64,000 nucleotides of DNA from Heliocidaris erythrogramma (taxonomy: Eukaryota > Echinodermata > Echinoidea > Camarodonta > Echinometridae): NCBI GenBank assembly GCA_025617745.1, contig CM046857.1:23839761-23903760 (forward strand), written 5' to 3'. This document shows, in pieces, positions 1 through 12,462 of this stretch (position 1 is the stretch's first letter; every line of letters starts with the position of its first letter). The notes under the pieces were generated by a model. The model was not told the DNA's origin. It searched no databases and worked only from the letters and a program-made list of their open reading frames with translations. Made by a program: the position numbers and the translations under genes.

Positions 1-1384
1 GCAGTTCAACATTATCGATATTATGGTCTGATATTCATTGATACATATTTCCATACAAATTCCATTTATGAAATTAATGAAATTATAATATATAATAACT
101 TTACATGTCACCTTACCTGTCATGAAGATATTCACATTGCAATATATTTCTCTCAGATTTAATCATACAGGGGGGGGGGGAGGATAAAAAAAGATCATCT
201 GTCATTTAAAAAAAAAGTATTTTAGTTTCCCTATAAAAATATTTTGATTTGATTTGTATCAGTCTGTATGAATTGGTAATAATTGACTGAAACAAAATAT
301 GTGCTGTTTTATCCACAGGCCTGAGTGCTTACCAAAGAAATTTATTTACAAAGGAATCATTTGCAAGGCCTTTTATACAAATACAAATTATTCATGAATG
401 TATGTTATGTCCTGTAATGTAACATGCACATTATTAATATTATGTAATCCCTTGCTATTGTTTTCTATAAATGTATTTCCTTTATAGGATAAGTAATGTT
501 TTTCATTGTTTTTTATTGCTTCATAATTTAAATAAACAATAACAAAGGAAATTCATGTTCTCAGGAAATATTCATTTAGGTGTATATAAGTGCTGTGTGA
601 AATTTGAGAAAGATGTGATGGAGGGTTGATGCTGTTGCTAAGGAGTTTGTGAAAGAATGTAAAATATATGCGTGTTTCGAACAAGTCTGAATTTCAAATG
701 TGAATATCTCAGTTGTTTAAAACGGAACCTCCTTAATCTTGATTAGTCATAACTTTGTCATATTTTGTTCAATCTGTATGAGTTTGGTATCAAATTAAAG
801 AGGAGAAAATTCTCTATCAGAATACACAATTATCTCAATTTTGATTTTGGGCGACAAGTGCCTGGTTTTGCCAGAGCCGGTCACATATAATACGGGTGTC
901 TCATTTTTAACGAGACTCGAATTAGCCGTAGATCCCGCCTCCATGAATGCAGTTTTTAACTTCACCCACTGAGTGTGTGGCGTCTCATGCAGATTTATGC
1001 GCAGTGGACAATAAACGAGCATCAACATCAGATTTAAATGAATATTAACATTCAATTTACATGAGTTATGACATTTGTTTGTGAAAAATATCATAAATTT
1101 ATAAAAATGTTATAACTTTATAAAAAACTGTTATAACTTTATTTATGTTCCTTGAATTTTGGCAAATATCTATATTATGCTAATGATTTGGGGGCTTTTT
1201 TGGTTCGAATAGGCGCCTCCCCTGGCCCTATCGGTCCCCACCTTTTGGTATCCACGGGCGGGGAATGGTTCTTGGAGTGGTAGGAGGCATTTCTTAAGGG
1301 CTGACGTGCCGTCCATATTCCATAAATTCATTTTTAAACATTGAATTTCCGGAGGGAGTAATAATTCTGAATAATAATACTTGT
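1..1384. other. AT-rich intergenic stretch without a recognised gene
   Basis: Contains a G run at 171-180 and scattered AT-rich DNA. The sequence near 850-890 (CGACAAGTGCCTGG ... GGTCACATATAA) resembles the right end of the GGTCACATA-type TIR elements seen elsewhere, but no partner end was found. No coding signal was recognised. Confidence 0.4.
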
Positions 1385-1525
1385 TTCTTTTTTTTGTTTT
1401 GTTTTGTTTGTTTTGTTTGTTTTTTGTTTGTTTTTTTTGCTTTGTTTTTTGTTGTTTTTTGTTGTTTTTGTTGTTTTTGTTTTGTTTGTTTGTTTGTTTT
1501 TTTTGGGGAGGGGGGGGGGGGGGGG
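1385..1525. repeat. T/TTTG-rich tract ending in a poly-G run
   Basis: A stretch of T runs broken by single G bases (TTTTG, TTTG units) runs directly into about 20 G. The same composite recurs at 7609-7692 and, reversed, at 14463-14600 and 58312-58475. Confidence 0.8.
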
Positions 1526-2205
1526 CAGCTCTCTCTCTGTATCTCGTATATAGACACTAGACCTAGTCATGATAGTCATATCCAGACCATGCCACCTCCG
1601 CTTGCCAGGCCAACCAGATACACTAGTCTAGATTCTTGGACCAGGCTGGAGTTTTGTTAAAAGTTAGACAGTTCCATCTAGATCTAAGTTAGATCTAGTT
1701 AAGTAGATCTAAGTTAGATCTGGAGCCTGGGGGGGGGGGGGGGGGGACTCAATATATTGGACAGACTGGTAGACCCTACGGCTATATGTGCCGCTTTGAC
1801 GACTCCTTTTTTCCGATATGCGGAAACGCAATGCCCCGTAATACACGCTCTGATCCGCTCTCTGCATAGCCTTAAAATGTCGCTCCCTCTGGATCCCGAG
1901 TGCTCCGAAATATACGCAAAATAAAGGTTGTCAGTTGCCAAGACAATGTAATTTGTTGCTGCTGTTAGATCTATGCAGCTCCCAAGACCCTATTTTTCAC
2001 TCGGCTGGTGGGCCTGGACCTGGTTCCGTAGTTCCCAAGACCCTGCATTTTGCCCTTTAATTTTAAGTCCGTTCTTTAATACTTAATAGACCCCCGGTTT
2101 AGAGGGCGGCTGCGTCTCACCCCCGTCTGAAAAAAAATGAACCCCCCCCCCCGGATCTGGAGCCAGGGTCAGGGATCTATCTCTACTCAATCATATTTAA
2201 GTTGC

Positions 2206-2958
2206 TCATAACGTAGCCCCGGGACGCTGCCACGAAGTGGCAGCGTCCTGAGTGAAACCAGTACGATTCGGTGGGTCTCACAATTTACCAATGTTCAAAT
2301 GACCATTGAAAATATGGCCATATAAGTTATTTTTTTAAATTAAAGTATCATATATACGATGCCACTTACCTAAACAGACCTTCCGCAAATCAGCTTTTCC
2401 TAAAAAATGTGTAGAATCGATGAATGTCACTTTTTACTCTCAATTTTCGAAACCAGTCCCATTCGCCATGTTGTTGAAGCAGAAGCGAAAATAGGCACTT
2501 GCGCATGCGCCTATGAATATTTATTACAACGACGGCATAGTTTTTGTCAATGGAATAATGAATATTCATATATCCACTGTGATCCGGCGATCTCTACTCG
2601 CTCGAGCTCCTGCCTGCCACTCGTCTTAATGAATATTCATAATGCTCCCTTCTTGTCTATATAATTATTGGAGCTGCTGACGCATGCGCATTGCAAGCAA
2701 AACACCGACCTACGGAAGTGTTTAGTACAGGCTTTTGGAGATAAATAGGCCTTTTTTGTATCATCCTCATTGAAAAGAAAGACGACAGTCAATCGGAAAG
2801 TATTGTAAGTACCTAAAGTAGCCTAAAATCAACTAATGTCATGTTTCATGGCTATCATTTTGACAAACGACCTTGTAATTAAGAGACATCCAAGCAATCA
2901 AAGGACTGCTGATCGCAGCCCGAACACTACGTGTTCGGGCTGCCTCAGTAACTCATAA
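2206..2958. mobile_element. Segment bracketed by two hairpins with a shared flank, possible TIR-like element
   Basis: A perfect hairpin at 2223-2249 (12-bp arms, GAA loop) is preceded by CTCATAACGTAGCC. A second at 2916-2944 (13-bp arms, TAC loop) is followed by the same 14-mer. The stems differ completely in sequence. Between them are two ATGAATATTCAT palindromes (2558, 2629) and GCGCATGCGC-like motifs. This could be a mobile element or a compact promoter region; no coding potential was recognised. Confidence 0.4.
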
Positions 2959-3204
2959 CGTAGCCTAGGCTAGGGCCAAGTATAAAAAGTTAGGAAATAG
3001 CCACCACCGCATTATTATGTTAACGTTAGTTTTGGTCTTTGACTTTGTCAAGTTGGTCAAACATTGGCCTTTGTTAAGTTGGTCAAACATTAAATCCATA
3101 GAACCTCTCATACCTTACTTACCGTAGATATTTTGTTTCAGCAACTTTTCAACCATGCAAAGCCAAGGATTAATCAGGCAATATCATGTAGATCTATATA
3201 AAAA

Positions 3205-3414
3205 AAATCTTTGAACTATGTACGAATACGTAAACCATGGAATAATCTTCACAACGACACCATTACTGCCCCAAGTGTGCACAATTTTGAAGTAGCTTTG
3301 GATAGGTGCTGGAAAAATGAGCCCATTAGGTACGATTATGAATCGCCTGCACCAGGAAACGATCCAGACATCTTGAAAAGGAAAAAGAACTTGGAACTGA
3401 ATATAGAGGCGTAG
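3205..3414 (+). pseudogene. C-terminal scrap of a non-LTR retrotransposon polymerase
   Basis: The frame reads VRIRKPWNNL ... APSVHNF ... LDRCWKNEP ... YDYE, matching the pattern R-x-x-x-x-W-N-x-L ... A-x-S-V-x-x-F ... L-D-x-x-W found at the very C-terminus of many non-LTR polymerases. No upstream reverse transcriptase domain is present, so this is a dead 3' remnant. Confidence is moderate because only the tail motif is available. Confidence 0.5.
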
Positions 3415-3635
3415 TGCCTGCGTTCAGTATCCTCCCTAGGTACTTCCTAGGTATCTCTCGTTTTCGGCTGGACTGGACGAAAAGACATCCAACCGGTTCT
3501 GTGTTTTGTGTATACATGTACCTGTATAGCTCTATGGTACTTTTTGTGCGGTGCGATAACCTAATTTACACGTAAAATCCCATAGAGATTTGAGCTGGAG
3601 AAATGAAAAGTTTCTGAAATCAATAACAGGTAAAG

Positions 3636-3745
3636 ACTATTTGAGCACCAAGTCGACCACATTAATTCAAGACGTACGCGTAACCCATTAGTCCAGGCGG
3701 CGGTAATCGCGAATTGGTGCTCATTATAGTGCATTGGTGCTCAGG
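3636..3745 (-). repeat. Dispersed copy of the GAGCACCAA repeat
   Basis: On the minus strand it reads CACACGTTTCCTGAGCACC and ATAATGAGCACCAATTCGCG, matching the tandem units at 13.3-13.8 kb. It shows the family is dispersed as well as tandem. Confidence 0.6.
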
Positions 3746-4030
3746 AAACGTGTGTGACGCCCTTAAAGTGTAACCCGGTCTTAAAGTGTAACTCGGTGCC
3801 TAGGTATTCTGAAAATTTGTCTGAGCCGCACACCGTACAGTTTTCTGTGTATGGAACTTCTGTGTTGGCTTCATTACATAGAGTTCGGGGGGGGGGGGGA
3901 TAAAGTGGAAAAGAAAAAGAGGAAGAAGAAGAAGAGAAGAAGAAGGAGCAGGAGGAGGAGGAGGGGGTATAGGAGTAGGAGTAGGAGGATGGGAAGGCGG
4001 AAAGAAGGGCGGAGTAAGAGAAATAGTAAA

Positions 4031-4693
4031 TATGTGACCCGACGCCTCAAAACCTACAATAAGTCGCCAAACTTATTTTTTCTGTTTTATACATTTTCTG
4101 AAAGTAGTGATCCTCAGCTTTTCAATGGTAAACTTGCCTAGTTTACTCAATTATAACACCTTTAAATATCACATTTAGAATCAGTATGTAACCAGCAATC
4201 AATAACTCCTATTCAGAGAAAATGGCCATTTAAGTTCGGAACAAAAGAGTGCTAAACCTTCGCTCTCTGTGTGCGCCCAAGTAAAACTGGGTATTCAAAT
4301 GGCCATAGCCACCGGTATGAAGGGATTATCAGATTAGGCTGAATTTTGGCAAGCTGCTCCAGGAGGACCTATTCATTACTCACTCCAAAAATCAATTTAA
4401 TACCTTTGGAGGTAAAGTAGTCATTTGCCATTGAATGAAAGTATTACAAAAGCTCTCCAAACATTTATTTGCTCGACAGGTGAAAAAAAGGAGTCATTTT
4501 AAAATGCCCCCAAAACATATTTCTAAGTCGAATTACGACTCACAAACTTGAGACATGATAGAATGATAATGAAACTACCCATTTCTATCAAAAATAGAAA
4601 ATTGACTGATCCAAGCAAATTTACTATTTTGGGCTGTTTGCTACGTTGTGGCCCGTGCGACTTATTGTAGGTTTTGAGGCGGCGGGTCACATA
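4031..4693. mobile_element. TIR DNA element of about 660 bp
   Basis: A 37-bp terminal inverted repeat (4031-4067 and 4657-4693) starts TATGTGACCCGACGCCTC and has one mismatch. The TA at both edges is consistent with a TA target duplication. The interior has no transposase ORF, so it is non-autonomous. Confidence 0.85.
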
Positions 4694-4709
4694 TAGATAA
4701 CTTTCATTA

Positions 4710-4971
4710 TATATATATATATATATATATATAAATTATGTATAACAATGCGCCCTCCCGGCTATTACCATAATGGCTTTATGGCAACACAAGGACTTGG
4801 GACCCTTGTTGTGCGGTTACACATTGTGGGGAAGAATTGCATAGTGGAGTCACCAGAGTGCTCAAACTGCGAGCAGTGAGCATTGCATATAACGCAAATA
4901 GTGAACGTCTCACATAGAGACTCTCCACGCAATCTAAGACAGTGCTCAAACTGCATGTGCAGGGAGCGTTA

Positions 4972-5011
<40 letters not shown>

Positions 5012-5012
5012 A
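4710..5012. repeat. (AT)n and (GT)n microsatellites around a short unique segment
   Basis: (AT) dinucleotides at 4709-4731, a unique stretch, then (AT) at 4973-4989 followed by (GT) at 4989-5010. No gene was recognised between them. Confidence 0.75.
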
Positions 5013-5029
5013 TAATAAAGAAAAATAAA

Positions 5030-5215
5030 AGAGGTGAAGAAGAGGAAAGGAGAGAAATGATAAGAAAGAAGAAAAGGAAGAAGAAATTTAGAAGAAGTAG
5101 TTGATTAAGGAGAAGAAAAAGAAGAAGATGGAGGAGGAGGAGGAGAGGGAGGGGGTAAGAGGGGGAGACTCACTAAGTTGATTAAAAACGGAGGTGATGG
5201 GGGTAAGTAAGGGAA
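5030..5215. repeat. Purine-rich block, inverted partner of the polypyrimidine tract
   Basis: Almost entirely A/G, with AGGAGG and GAAGAAG units. Positions 5160-5215 are the reverse complement of 6239-6300 (shared TTCCCTTACTTACCCCCATC and ATCAACTTAGT), so this block and the later tract form an inverted repeat about 1.1 kb apart. Confidence 0.8.
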
Positions 5216-6615
5216 ATATATTTTTCCTCTCCTTCTCCTCCTACCCTTTTTAATCCTCCTCTTCCTCCCCCTTCCTTATCCTTCTTCTTCCGCTTCTTCT
5301 TCTTTTTTCCCCTTTTTTGTTTTCTTCGTCATATTTTAGTACTTCTTTTCCTGCATTGCCCCTCCTAGCCATCCCCTCTTAATATCCCATTATACCCCCT
5401 CCTTCTCTTCCTTTTATCATCAATTTCTTCTCTCCGTCTCTCTTTTTTTCGGGGGGGGGGTCTTCTCTTTATTTTCTCCTTTTATCTCCCTCATCATTTC
5501 TTTTTATTTTCTTTATTTTCTCCTTTTATCTCCATGATCTTTTTTTGTTAACTTCTTGTCTTTCTCCACCCCTCCTCCTACCCCTTCTTCTCTTCTTGTT
5601 GTTCATTACCTTAGTCTCCTACACCTCTTACCCTTCCCCATCCTCCCTTTTCTTCTGTTTCTTCTTTTGCCTTTTTCTTCATCTTCTAGTACTTCTCCTA
5701 CTTCACCCTTCTTCCCTCCTACCCCCTCCCACTCTTCGTACCCCGTTTTACCCCTCCTCCCCGACTTTTTCTTCTATTTCTTCTTTTTCCTTCTTCTCAT
5801 TCCTCTTTATTATTTTCTCCTTCTTTCCTCCTCTACATTTTTAATACTTCTTAACTCCGCTCTTTATACCCCTCCTCTTCTTTTCCTAGCTTCTTTTCCT
5901 TCATTATCTTAGTCTCGTCCTTTACCCTTCCTATATATAGCCACTCCTCCTACCTTTACCCCCTCATTTTCCTCCTACCTCTCCTCCTCCACCTCCTTCT
6001 TGTTTTTATTCTTCTTCATTTTAGTATTATTCTCATATACATCGCCGCTCCTGCCCCCTATTCATATCCTCTTAAACCCCCTCCTCCGGCCCTTACTCCG
6101 CATCTTACTCCTACCCCCTCCTATAATCCCCTCCCCTATTCTCCCCTCTTTTCATTCATCAATATCTTCTTCTTTCTTCTCATTCCTTTTCACTTTCTCC
6201 TTCTTTTTTCTTCTACCTTTTTAAAAAACAAAACAAAACTATTTCCCTTACTTACCCCCATCACCTCTGTTTTTCTTCTTCATCAACTTAGTCTCACCCT
6301 TCACCCCTCCTCCTATCTTTATCCTTCCATTTCCTCCTACAACTCATCCTCTTCCTTCTTCTTCTTTTTTCTAACCCTTCTTCATATCCCGTTGTACCCC
6401 ATCCTCCTCCTCTTTTACCAGTTTCTTCTTCTTTCTTCTTTCGTCTTCATCTCCCCCTTTGTTTTTACTATGTCTCTTACCCCGCCCCTCTTACCCCCTC
6501 CCTCTCCTCCTCCTCCATCTTCTTCTTTTGCTTCACCTTAATCAACTACTTCTTTTAAATTTCTTCTTTCTATTCTTCTTTTTTATTATTTCTCTCCTTC
6601 TTCTTTATCTCGGAG
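5216..6615. repeat. About 1.4-kb polypyrimidine tract with higher-order repeats
   Basis: Nearly uninterrupted C/T sequence built of CTTCTTC, CCTCCT and TTATCTCC units. A CTTAGTCTC landmark recurs near 5610, 5910 and 6288, hinting at degenerate 300-380-bp units. The open frames here are low-complexity artefacts, not genes. Confidence 0.85.
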
Positions 6616-6628
6616 GGGAGTTAATGGG

Positions 6629-6808
6629 GGCCCAGTTTCCCGCAGTAATTCTCTGACAAGCAAACAAAAAATAAAGTTTTTCGTTCTAAAAGGAGGGGGC
6701 ACAATCGAAAAAAGGGAGCAGTTGGGCACAATGCATACTTTTCTTCCAAAGGGGGAGGGGGCGCGAGCCGGATGTGCCCTCCCCCTAAATCCGCCACTGC
6801 TGCAATCA
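6629..6808 (-). mobile_element. Fragment of the CCGCCACTG hAT-like repeat family
   Basis: Begins AATTCTCTGACAAGCAA and ends TAAATCCGCCACTG, as do the segments at 35068-35190 and 62749-62905. The terminal CAGTGGCGGATTTA on the minus strand is hAT-like. Confidence 0.55.
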
Positions 6809-7141
6809 ACCTCCGTTTTAGAAAAAATGTCAACAAACAGAACACATAAACAGTGACATTAGAGGCCATAAACTTTTTATCTCATAATCCTAATTCAACT
6901 AAACTTGGATGTTCTTTTCAGAATGATATTCTCCATGATTTAATCTATCAAAAATATATTTCCATCAATTTTCGTTGTCATATGGTAACCGTTATTCATG
7001 TTAATGTAGTTTTTAATGATTTTTTTTAAATAAATATATTTTTATATAATACCGTGTAAATATGAGTTAGATATAATAACCAGGCAGTTATGGTATTGTT
7101 TGTAAATCTAATACACCCAGATAAGATCAGGACCGATTATT

Positions 7142-7400
7142 AATCTTTAGGTACGTTCACACGTAAAGCGATAGCATCGATGCTATCTAGGTTTCGATAC
7201 TATTTTGGTGAAGACCAGATAGTTTTAAGACCAAACGCTGTCTGAACGCAGATAGTCACCAGAGAGAAGCGAGTTTCCAAACTATTCTTGCAGCGAGTTT
7301 AGCAGGAGTAAATCTCAGGATCCAGCGACAAAGCATCGACGCTTTGCGGTAGACCACCCACCGCGCTTGTGACTATTTGTAATGTGAGCGCAATCGCTGC
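7142..7400. repeat. Palindrome-bearing unknown segment
   Basis: Contains GATAGCATCGATGCTATC (18-bp perfect palindrome, 7171-7188), and AAAGCATCGACGCTTT near 7329. The GATAGT/ACTATC and AGCGAGTTT motifs recur in between, consistent with a small foldback element, but no clear paired ends were found. Confidence 0.4.
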
Positions 7401-7608
7401 TATCTTCACTCGCTGCTATTATAGTTCTGTCTATTTCATGTGGTGCTATAATATAATGCAATGTATGTATTCATGTGATGTACCCTCTTCCCTACTTTTT
7501 TTCTATTATCATTCTGTCTGTTTCATCTGGTACTGTAATGTAATGTATGTATTCATGTGATGTATATAGGGGTAAGTAGGCTAATGTGTATACTGTGTGG
7601 TAAGGAAA

Positions 7609-7692
7609 GGGGTTGTTTTTTTTGTTTTTTTGTTTGTTTGTTTGTTTGTTTGTTTGTTTGTTTGTTTGTTTGTTTTTTTTTTTTTGGGGGGG
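7609..7692. repeat. (TTTG)n tract ending in a G run
   Basis: About twelve TTTG units, then a T run, then about 9 G. Same composition and order as 1385-1525. Confidence 0.85.
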
Positions 7693-8690
7693 GAGTCCTT
7701 CTTTTTATCTTTTTCTTTTTTATATATGTGACCAGGCAACACAAACCACTCAAAAGTCGCACTGTGTGATTTTTCAGTTAAAGCTCAATCAATGTGTTTT
7801 GGTTGGCATGCATGGTCAAATTTTAGTTTTGGGTATTTCCTGAAAGACTATACTCTTTTCTAAGTAATCCAAAAATGTGGAGGCACCAAACAATCTAGAA
7901 GGGGTATTTTTGACAGTTTTTTTATGAGACTTATGTGTGTCTTCTCTGGATTTTGTTGCATTACTTTTCTTTTTCACGACCCTGAATACTTGTCTCATTT
8001 TAAGCTCCAGGAGTAAGTTCTTGCATTGATACTTGTGCACTATGATAAACAGGATATGTCTAAGTAGTATGCCAAGTTTTAGGACAATCTGATAATCCCT
8101 TCATAGAAATTTTCATTGAGTTCTAATCCTCCTTTTGTCACCTTAGCACAACACTTTGCAAGTCAGAGTGCTTCAATAGACTGCAAACTTTAAACCCTTA
8201 TTAAGAAGTAACATTATGAGGGACTGTGCATTCTTCTCTTTGTACATTGAGTTATGAACATCCAATGAGTTATATATCATTTTAAAGCTGAGAATCTGCT
8301 CTTTCAGAATCAAACCTTAACTGAAATATGATGTGGTCTTTAGATATTAATTTACATGTGCTTACCAGAGAATATAATGTGCATGCATGTGTTTTATTTT
8401 GGCATAAGATTGGAGTTCAGTCAATTTTGACATGTACAAGGTTTATTTAAAATTAAGTATTATAACACATGTATTTGCTAGTTGATTGTATTATCGATAT
8501 TACAAATGAATTGTTATTGTGTTATTATGTTGATTTATGAAGACAAATAAAATATTATTCAAAACAAAAGCTGCGCATGATATGACCCCTGTGCACAAAC
8601 TTCCGCGACGGTTTGACCATGCATACCAATTATACTCGGGTCACTCTGTGTGGCGCAGTAATTATTGTTTTGGCAGCGAGTAAGCGATGA
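7693..8690. other. Unannotated AT-rich intergenic stretch
   Basis: Near 7723 there is a TATATGTGACCAGGCAAC motif, like the left end of a GTGACC-type TIR element, but its right end was not found. The rest shows no coding or repeat structure that I can support. Confidence 0.35.
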
Positions 8691-8696
8691 ATAGTC

Positions 8697-9034
8697 TAGT
8701 CCAGTCTGGCCTCTCAAGGCCTCTCAACCCCTCTCAACACCACCCAAAAATGTTGGGTGGTGTTGAGAGAGGTTGAGAGGGGTTGAGAGCACTGATCTCT
8801 ATGTAAAAATCTGGATAGAGCATTGGTCCATACGCATACGTGATTGGCCTTTCCAATCTCCAGCTATAGAAATGGGAGTGGTAGCATGGCGGCCTAGCGG
8901 CTTCACCTCAACAAGCCAATGCTCTATCCAGATTTTTACATAGAGATCAGTGGTTGAGAGGCCTTGTACCATGTCTCCCTCTATGTTGGATTTCGGGTAT
9001 ATAGATTCTCACTCAAAGAGGCCAGACTGGACTA
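8697..9034. mobile_element. Nested foldback element
   Basis: Outer 18-bp inverted ends (8697-8714, 9017-9034; TAGTCCAGTCTGGCCTCT). Inside is a perfect 37-bp inverted pair (8790-8826 and 8916-8952). The left side also carries CCTCTCAACMCC phrases forming their own hairpin (8716-8788). The GGTTGAGAGG phrase recurs at each junction. Confidence 0.85.
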
Positions 9035-9035
9035 T

Positions 9036-9930
9036 GAATAGTCACAAGTGGGTGATAGAAGCAAGTCGATCCCGGCCTGTCTGAACATACTGGAAGTATT
9101 TTTGAAACTTACATAGCATCGATTAGTTGATTTTTTCTCTAATTGTGCCTAGAGATTTCTTTATTCTTGCTAACTGGAACAACCAATATTAGCTTACTCA
9201 TGTTGAATGAAAAAATGCTAATAATGAAATTATTTCTTTGAATATAATGATGCATAACTTTAGAGGTATTTAACAAATTATGAATCATACAATCTACCAT
9301 TTTGATAATATGTGATTTCTTTTTAAATCCAAAGTCGTAACCTCAGTGGCTTCAATGTACTGTGATGGTAAGCTGGATAGCCACTATGGTTATTTTGAAC
9401 CTTGAACTTGCAACACTGAATATTTCATGTGAACAAATGGTGATTGGACATCATTGACAACAATCTGATTTCACACTTTTAGGCTCATTGATGAAACTGA
9501 AATCTGAAATATTCTATAACAAATTAGGCATTGCGTAGACGTTGTACTTTAGAATGCATGTCTTGTTGGTTATATTTTGTAGAGTAGTCATTAGATATCA
9601 TTGGTTATATATTGCGATCTTTCAACAACAAAAATCTCTATCTTGACAGTTTATTTTATTTTATTTCATTTTCAGGAAAACAATATAACAATAACAGAGA
9701 ATACAAAGTACAATAACAGAAGAAGGGAATCACAAATAATACATGCTTGTCGAGACAGTGGAATATTCAAGTACAATTAATTACATCTACATGAGAAGAA
9801 CATACGCTTGTTATTCTTATCTAATTTATTGAGTTGACAAAGAAGTATAAATACTTAATATAATATGTAAATATTACTTTATTGCCTGTGTTATGTTTGT
9901 TACTTTTTTTATTTATATGAAGATCATGCA
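9036..9930. other. Unannotated AT-rich stretch
   Basis: No coding exon, repeat pair or RNA gene recognised. A TTTTATTTTATTTC stretch near 9650 resembles a retroposon tail but has no body attached. Confidence 0.35.
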
Positions 9931-9939
9931 GCCTATCAC

Positions 9940-11215
9940 ACAAAGGCGGCGCTCCAGGGGGGGGGGGGGGGGCAGGGGGACACAGTGCCCCCCACTTTTT
10001 CAAGTACCCCAAAAGTGCCCCTTTTTATCTGTGAAAAGTGCCCATTTTCATAGCTGATGAATGTCCCCTTTTTTCTTATTGTGCCCTTTTTTCTTTCTAA
10101 TAAGTGCCATTTTACCTTCTGATAAGTGCCTCCTTTAACCTCAGGCATTATGCCCCCTATGAAATCTAATAATTGCCCTTTTTCGTCTAATTAGTGCCAA
10201 TTTCCCGTTCTAATAGTGCAATTTTTCCTTTTGATAAGTGTCCCTTTTCACTTTTGATAAGTGCCCCCTTTTCCTTCGTATAACTGCGCCCCTTCTTCTT
10301 TCTGATAAATGCCCTTTTCACCTTCTGATAAGTGACCCCTTTAACTTCAGAAATTACTGCCCCTTTTGAAATCTTTGCCTTTGTTTTTCGTCTGATAAGT
10401 ACCAATTTTCCGTTCTAATAGTACAATTTTCATTTCCTATAAGTGCCCTTTTCACCTCTGATAAGTGACTCTTTTTCTTTGAATTGCTGCCCCTTCTTCT
10501 TTGTAATAAGTGCCCTTTTCACCTTCTGATAAATACCTCTTTTTAAGTGCCCCTTTTACTTCTGATCAGTGCCTTAATTTTCCCATTTGATAAGTGCCCT
10601 ACCTATATACATATATATATTTAATAAATTGTACCTATATACTGCGATGTCGCTTACAAACTGAGCCATAAAGTCCACAAAAGAACTACATAGGCCTACC
10701 TAGCTTAGAGAGGCTTCATAATAATAGATTCCGATCCTCTACTGATATCAGCACAATGAGAGGCAGTGGAGCAGGGGGCAGGAGGGACACAATTCTCTAA
10801 GTTATACAAGAATGAGCAGTGCCCTTACATCATAACAGGAAGAAGGACATTTTTTCCCCTAAATTTTATTTCAAAGCTCGCTCGCTCGCATTTACCATTG
10901 CCTTTTTATCATATTAGGAAAATCGCTGCTATTCAGAATATCTTCAATATGAATAATCAGACCATTGCACTCAACTGCAAAGTAATTTTTTCTTTTAAAA
11001 AAATCTAGAACCATGCTAAGACATATAAAATAATGTGTCGAAAATGATACTCGATAGTGTATTAATCAGGATGTAGCGGTATACTATTGTCTCAGCTCAA
11101 AGTGGCATTTTTCCGCAATTTTTTTCACCCTCTGTAGGTGCCCTTTCCCCCCAAAGTGCCCCTTTTTGTTGGTGCCCCCCGCCCACTTTGAAAGACGCTC
11201 CATCGCCCCTGCTAT
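9940..11215. repeat. Degenerate GATAAGTGCCCCTTTT tandem array and flanks
   Basis: From 10008 to 10605 the phrase GATAAGTGCCCCTTTT recurs about every 25-40 bp with changes. Related GTGCCCC phrases reappear at 11110-11180. A G run opens the segment (9957) and both edges carry a CGCTCCA motif (9949, 11195). Predicted reading frames on the minus strand are only the repeat in translation. Confidence 0.7.
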
Positions 11216-12455
11216 CACCCAGACTGGGAGTTACTAAAGTTCTGGATTCTGATCTTTACCTCCTATTTTTCTCTTTTTATTTATATATTGTGATATGATT
11301 TACATTGCATACAAGAATTATCTATTGATGAACACTTAAGAGTGCATGTGGACGTCTATTAATGACGTCTATTGTTTACAAGTAATATAATTTGATAATG
11401 CTGAACTCACTTTGATTTTCAGATGATGATAGAGTCTTAATAACATTCAAATGATTCTAATGCTTGATAAAGTTTTGCAACCATGGGCCTATTTCTATTT
11501 GTCAACCTCAAAACACATATAAATCTGACAAGATGATTTTGTGGTTTACAACGTGGAAAATATTATCCAGTGGATCCAAATTTCTCATATCCATAATGAA
11601 AATTATAGTGTCCAAAGCGTAATATACTAAGGCAGGCTACTAAAATAAGGCAATTTTTAACACGTTAATGTTGTCATTTAGTATCCATGAATGATTATTT
11701 GACTATATAAATTCATTACGCAATACATAACATCATATACTCTTTGTGTTCAGGCATTCAGTACTGGTATTTTTCGTATAGTCTTACGTCTTCTTTGCAA
11801 GTATTTTTTTTCTTCAATTGAATTAAATTAAATTTATTCCACATTCGATAGAAATGACAATGATAGAATAAAATGGGAAATAAATCGTAATATTAATAAA
11901 ATAAATATGAAAAATTCAACAATGATAGAGTATATCCCCCCACACCTGTATTTGTGTGCCCCCCTTATATCCTTAAGTCCTAGATCCGCCCCTGACTGAA
12001 ATAGTTACAAATAAACAGAAAATATCTAAATGTGGAGGGACAAAGGCCCTTCAAGGGTCTATCAAAGGTTTGTCCACAAACACAAATAACACATAAGATA
12101 TATTATTTAAGAGAACTACGGACAGTTTACACAACTTTTTATAAACAAGGTTTTTAATAAACACAGTGAAGTTCGATACTTTGGTGATGACAAGCTAAAA
12201 GTTTGCTACAGCCACTATATAACCTTTTATAGGTCTGTGTAAATTATACATTACATACATAAGAAATAATCATATTTTACACTGTCTTGTAGAAATAATT
12301 ATCTCAGCATGATTCATTCAACCTAAATTAAACATTGGTTTCTCCAGTTGGAAAGAATGAAGGTATCACGAAGCACCAAGAACAATAATAACGTCTAATG
12401 TCATTTGGGTGTATATTTATTTACAAACAATGATATAATTCCTTTGTTATTATAT
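11216..12455. other. Unannotated AT-rich stretch
   Basis: No gene recognised. A CCCCCCTTATATCC ... TAGATCCGCCCCTGAC motif at 11960-11996 resembles the right end of the GGCGGATC hAT-like family. Confidence 0.35.
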
Positions 12456-12462
12456 CTAAGTG

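Noticed and set aside
5545-6656. Several open frames of 65-118 codons on the + strand
   Set aside because: All lie in the polypyrimidine tract and consist of S, L, F and P runs.
10187-10405. 72-codon minus-strand frame rich in K, G and E
   Set aside because: It is the GATAAGTGCCCC repeat in translation.
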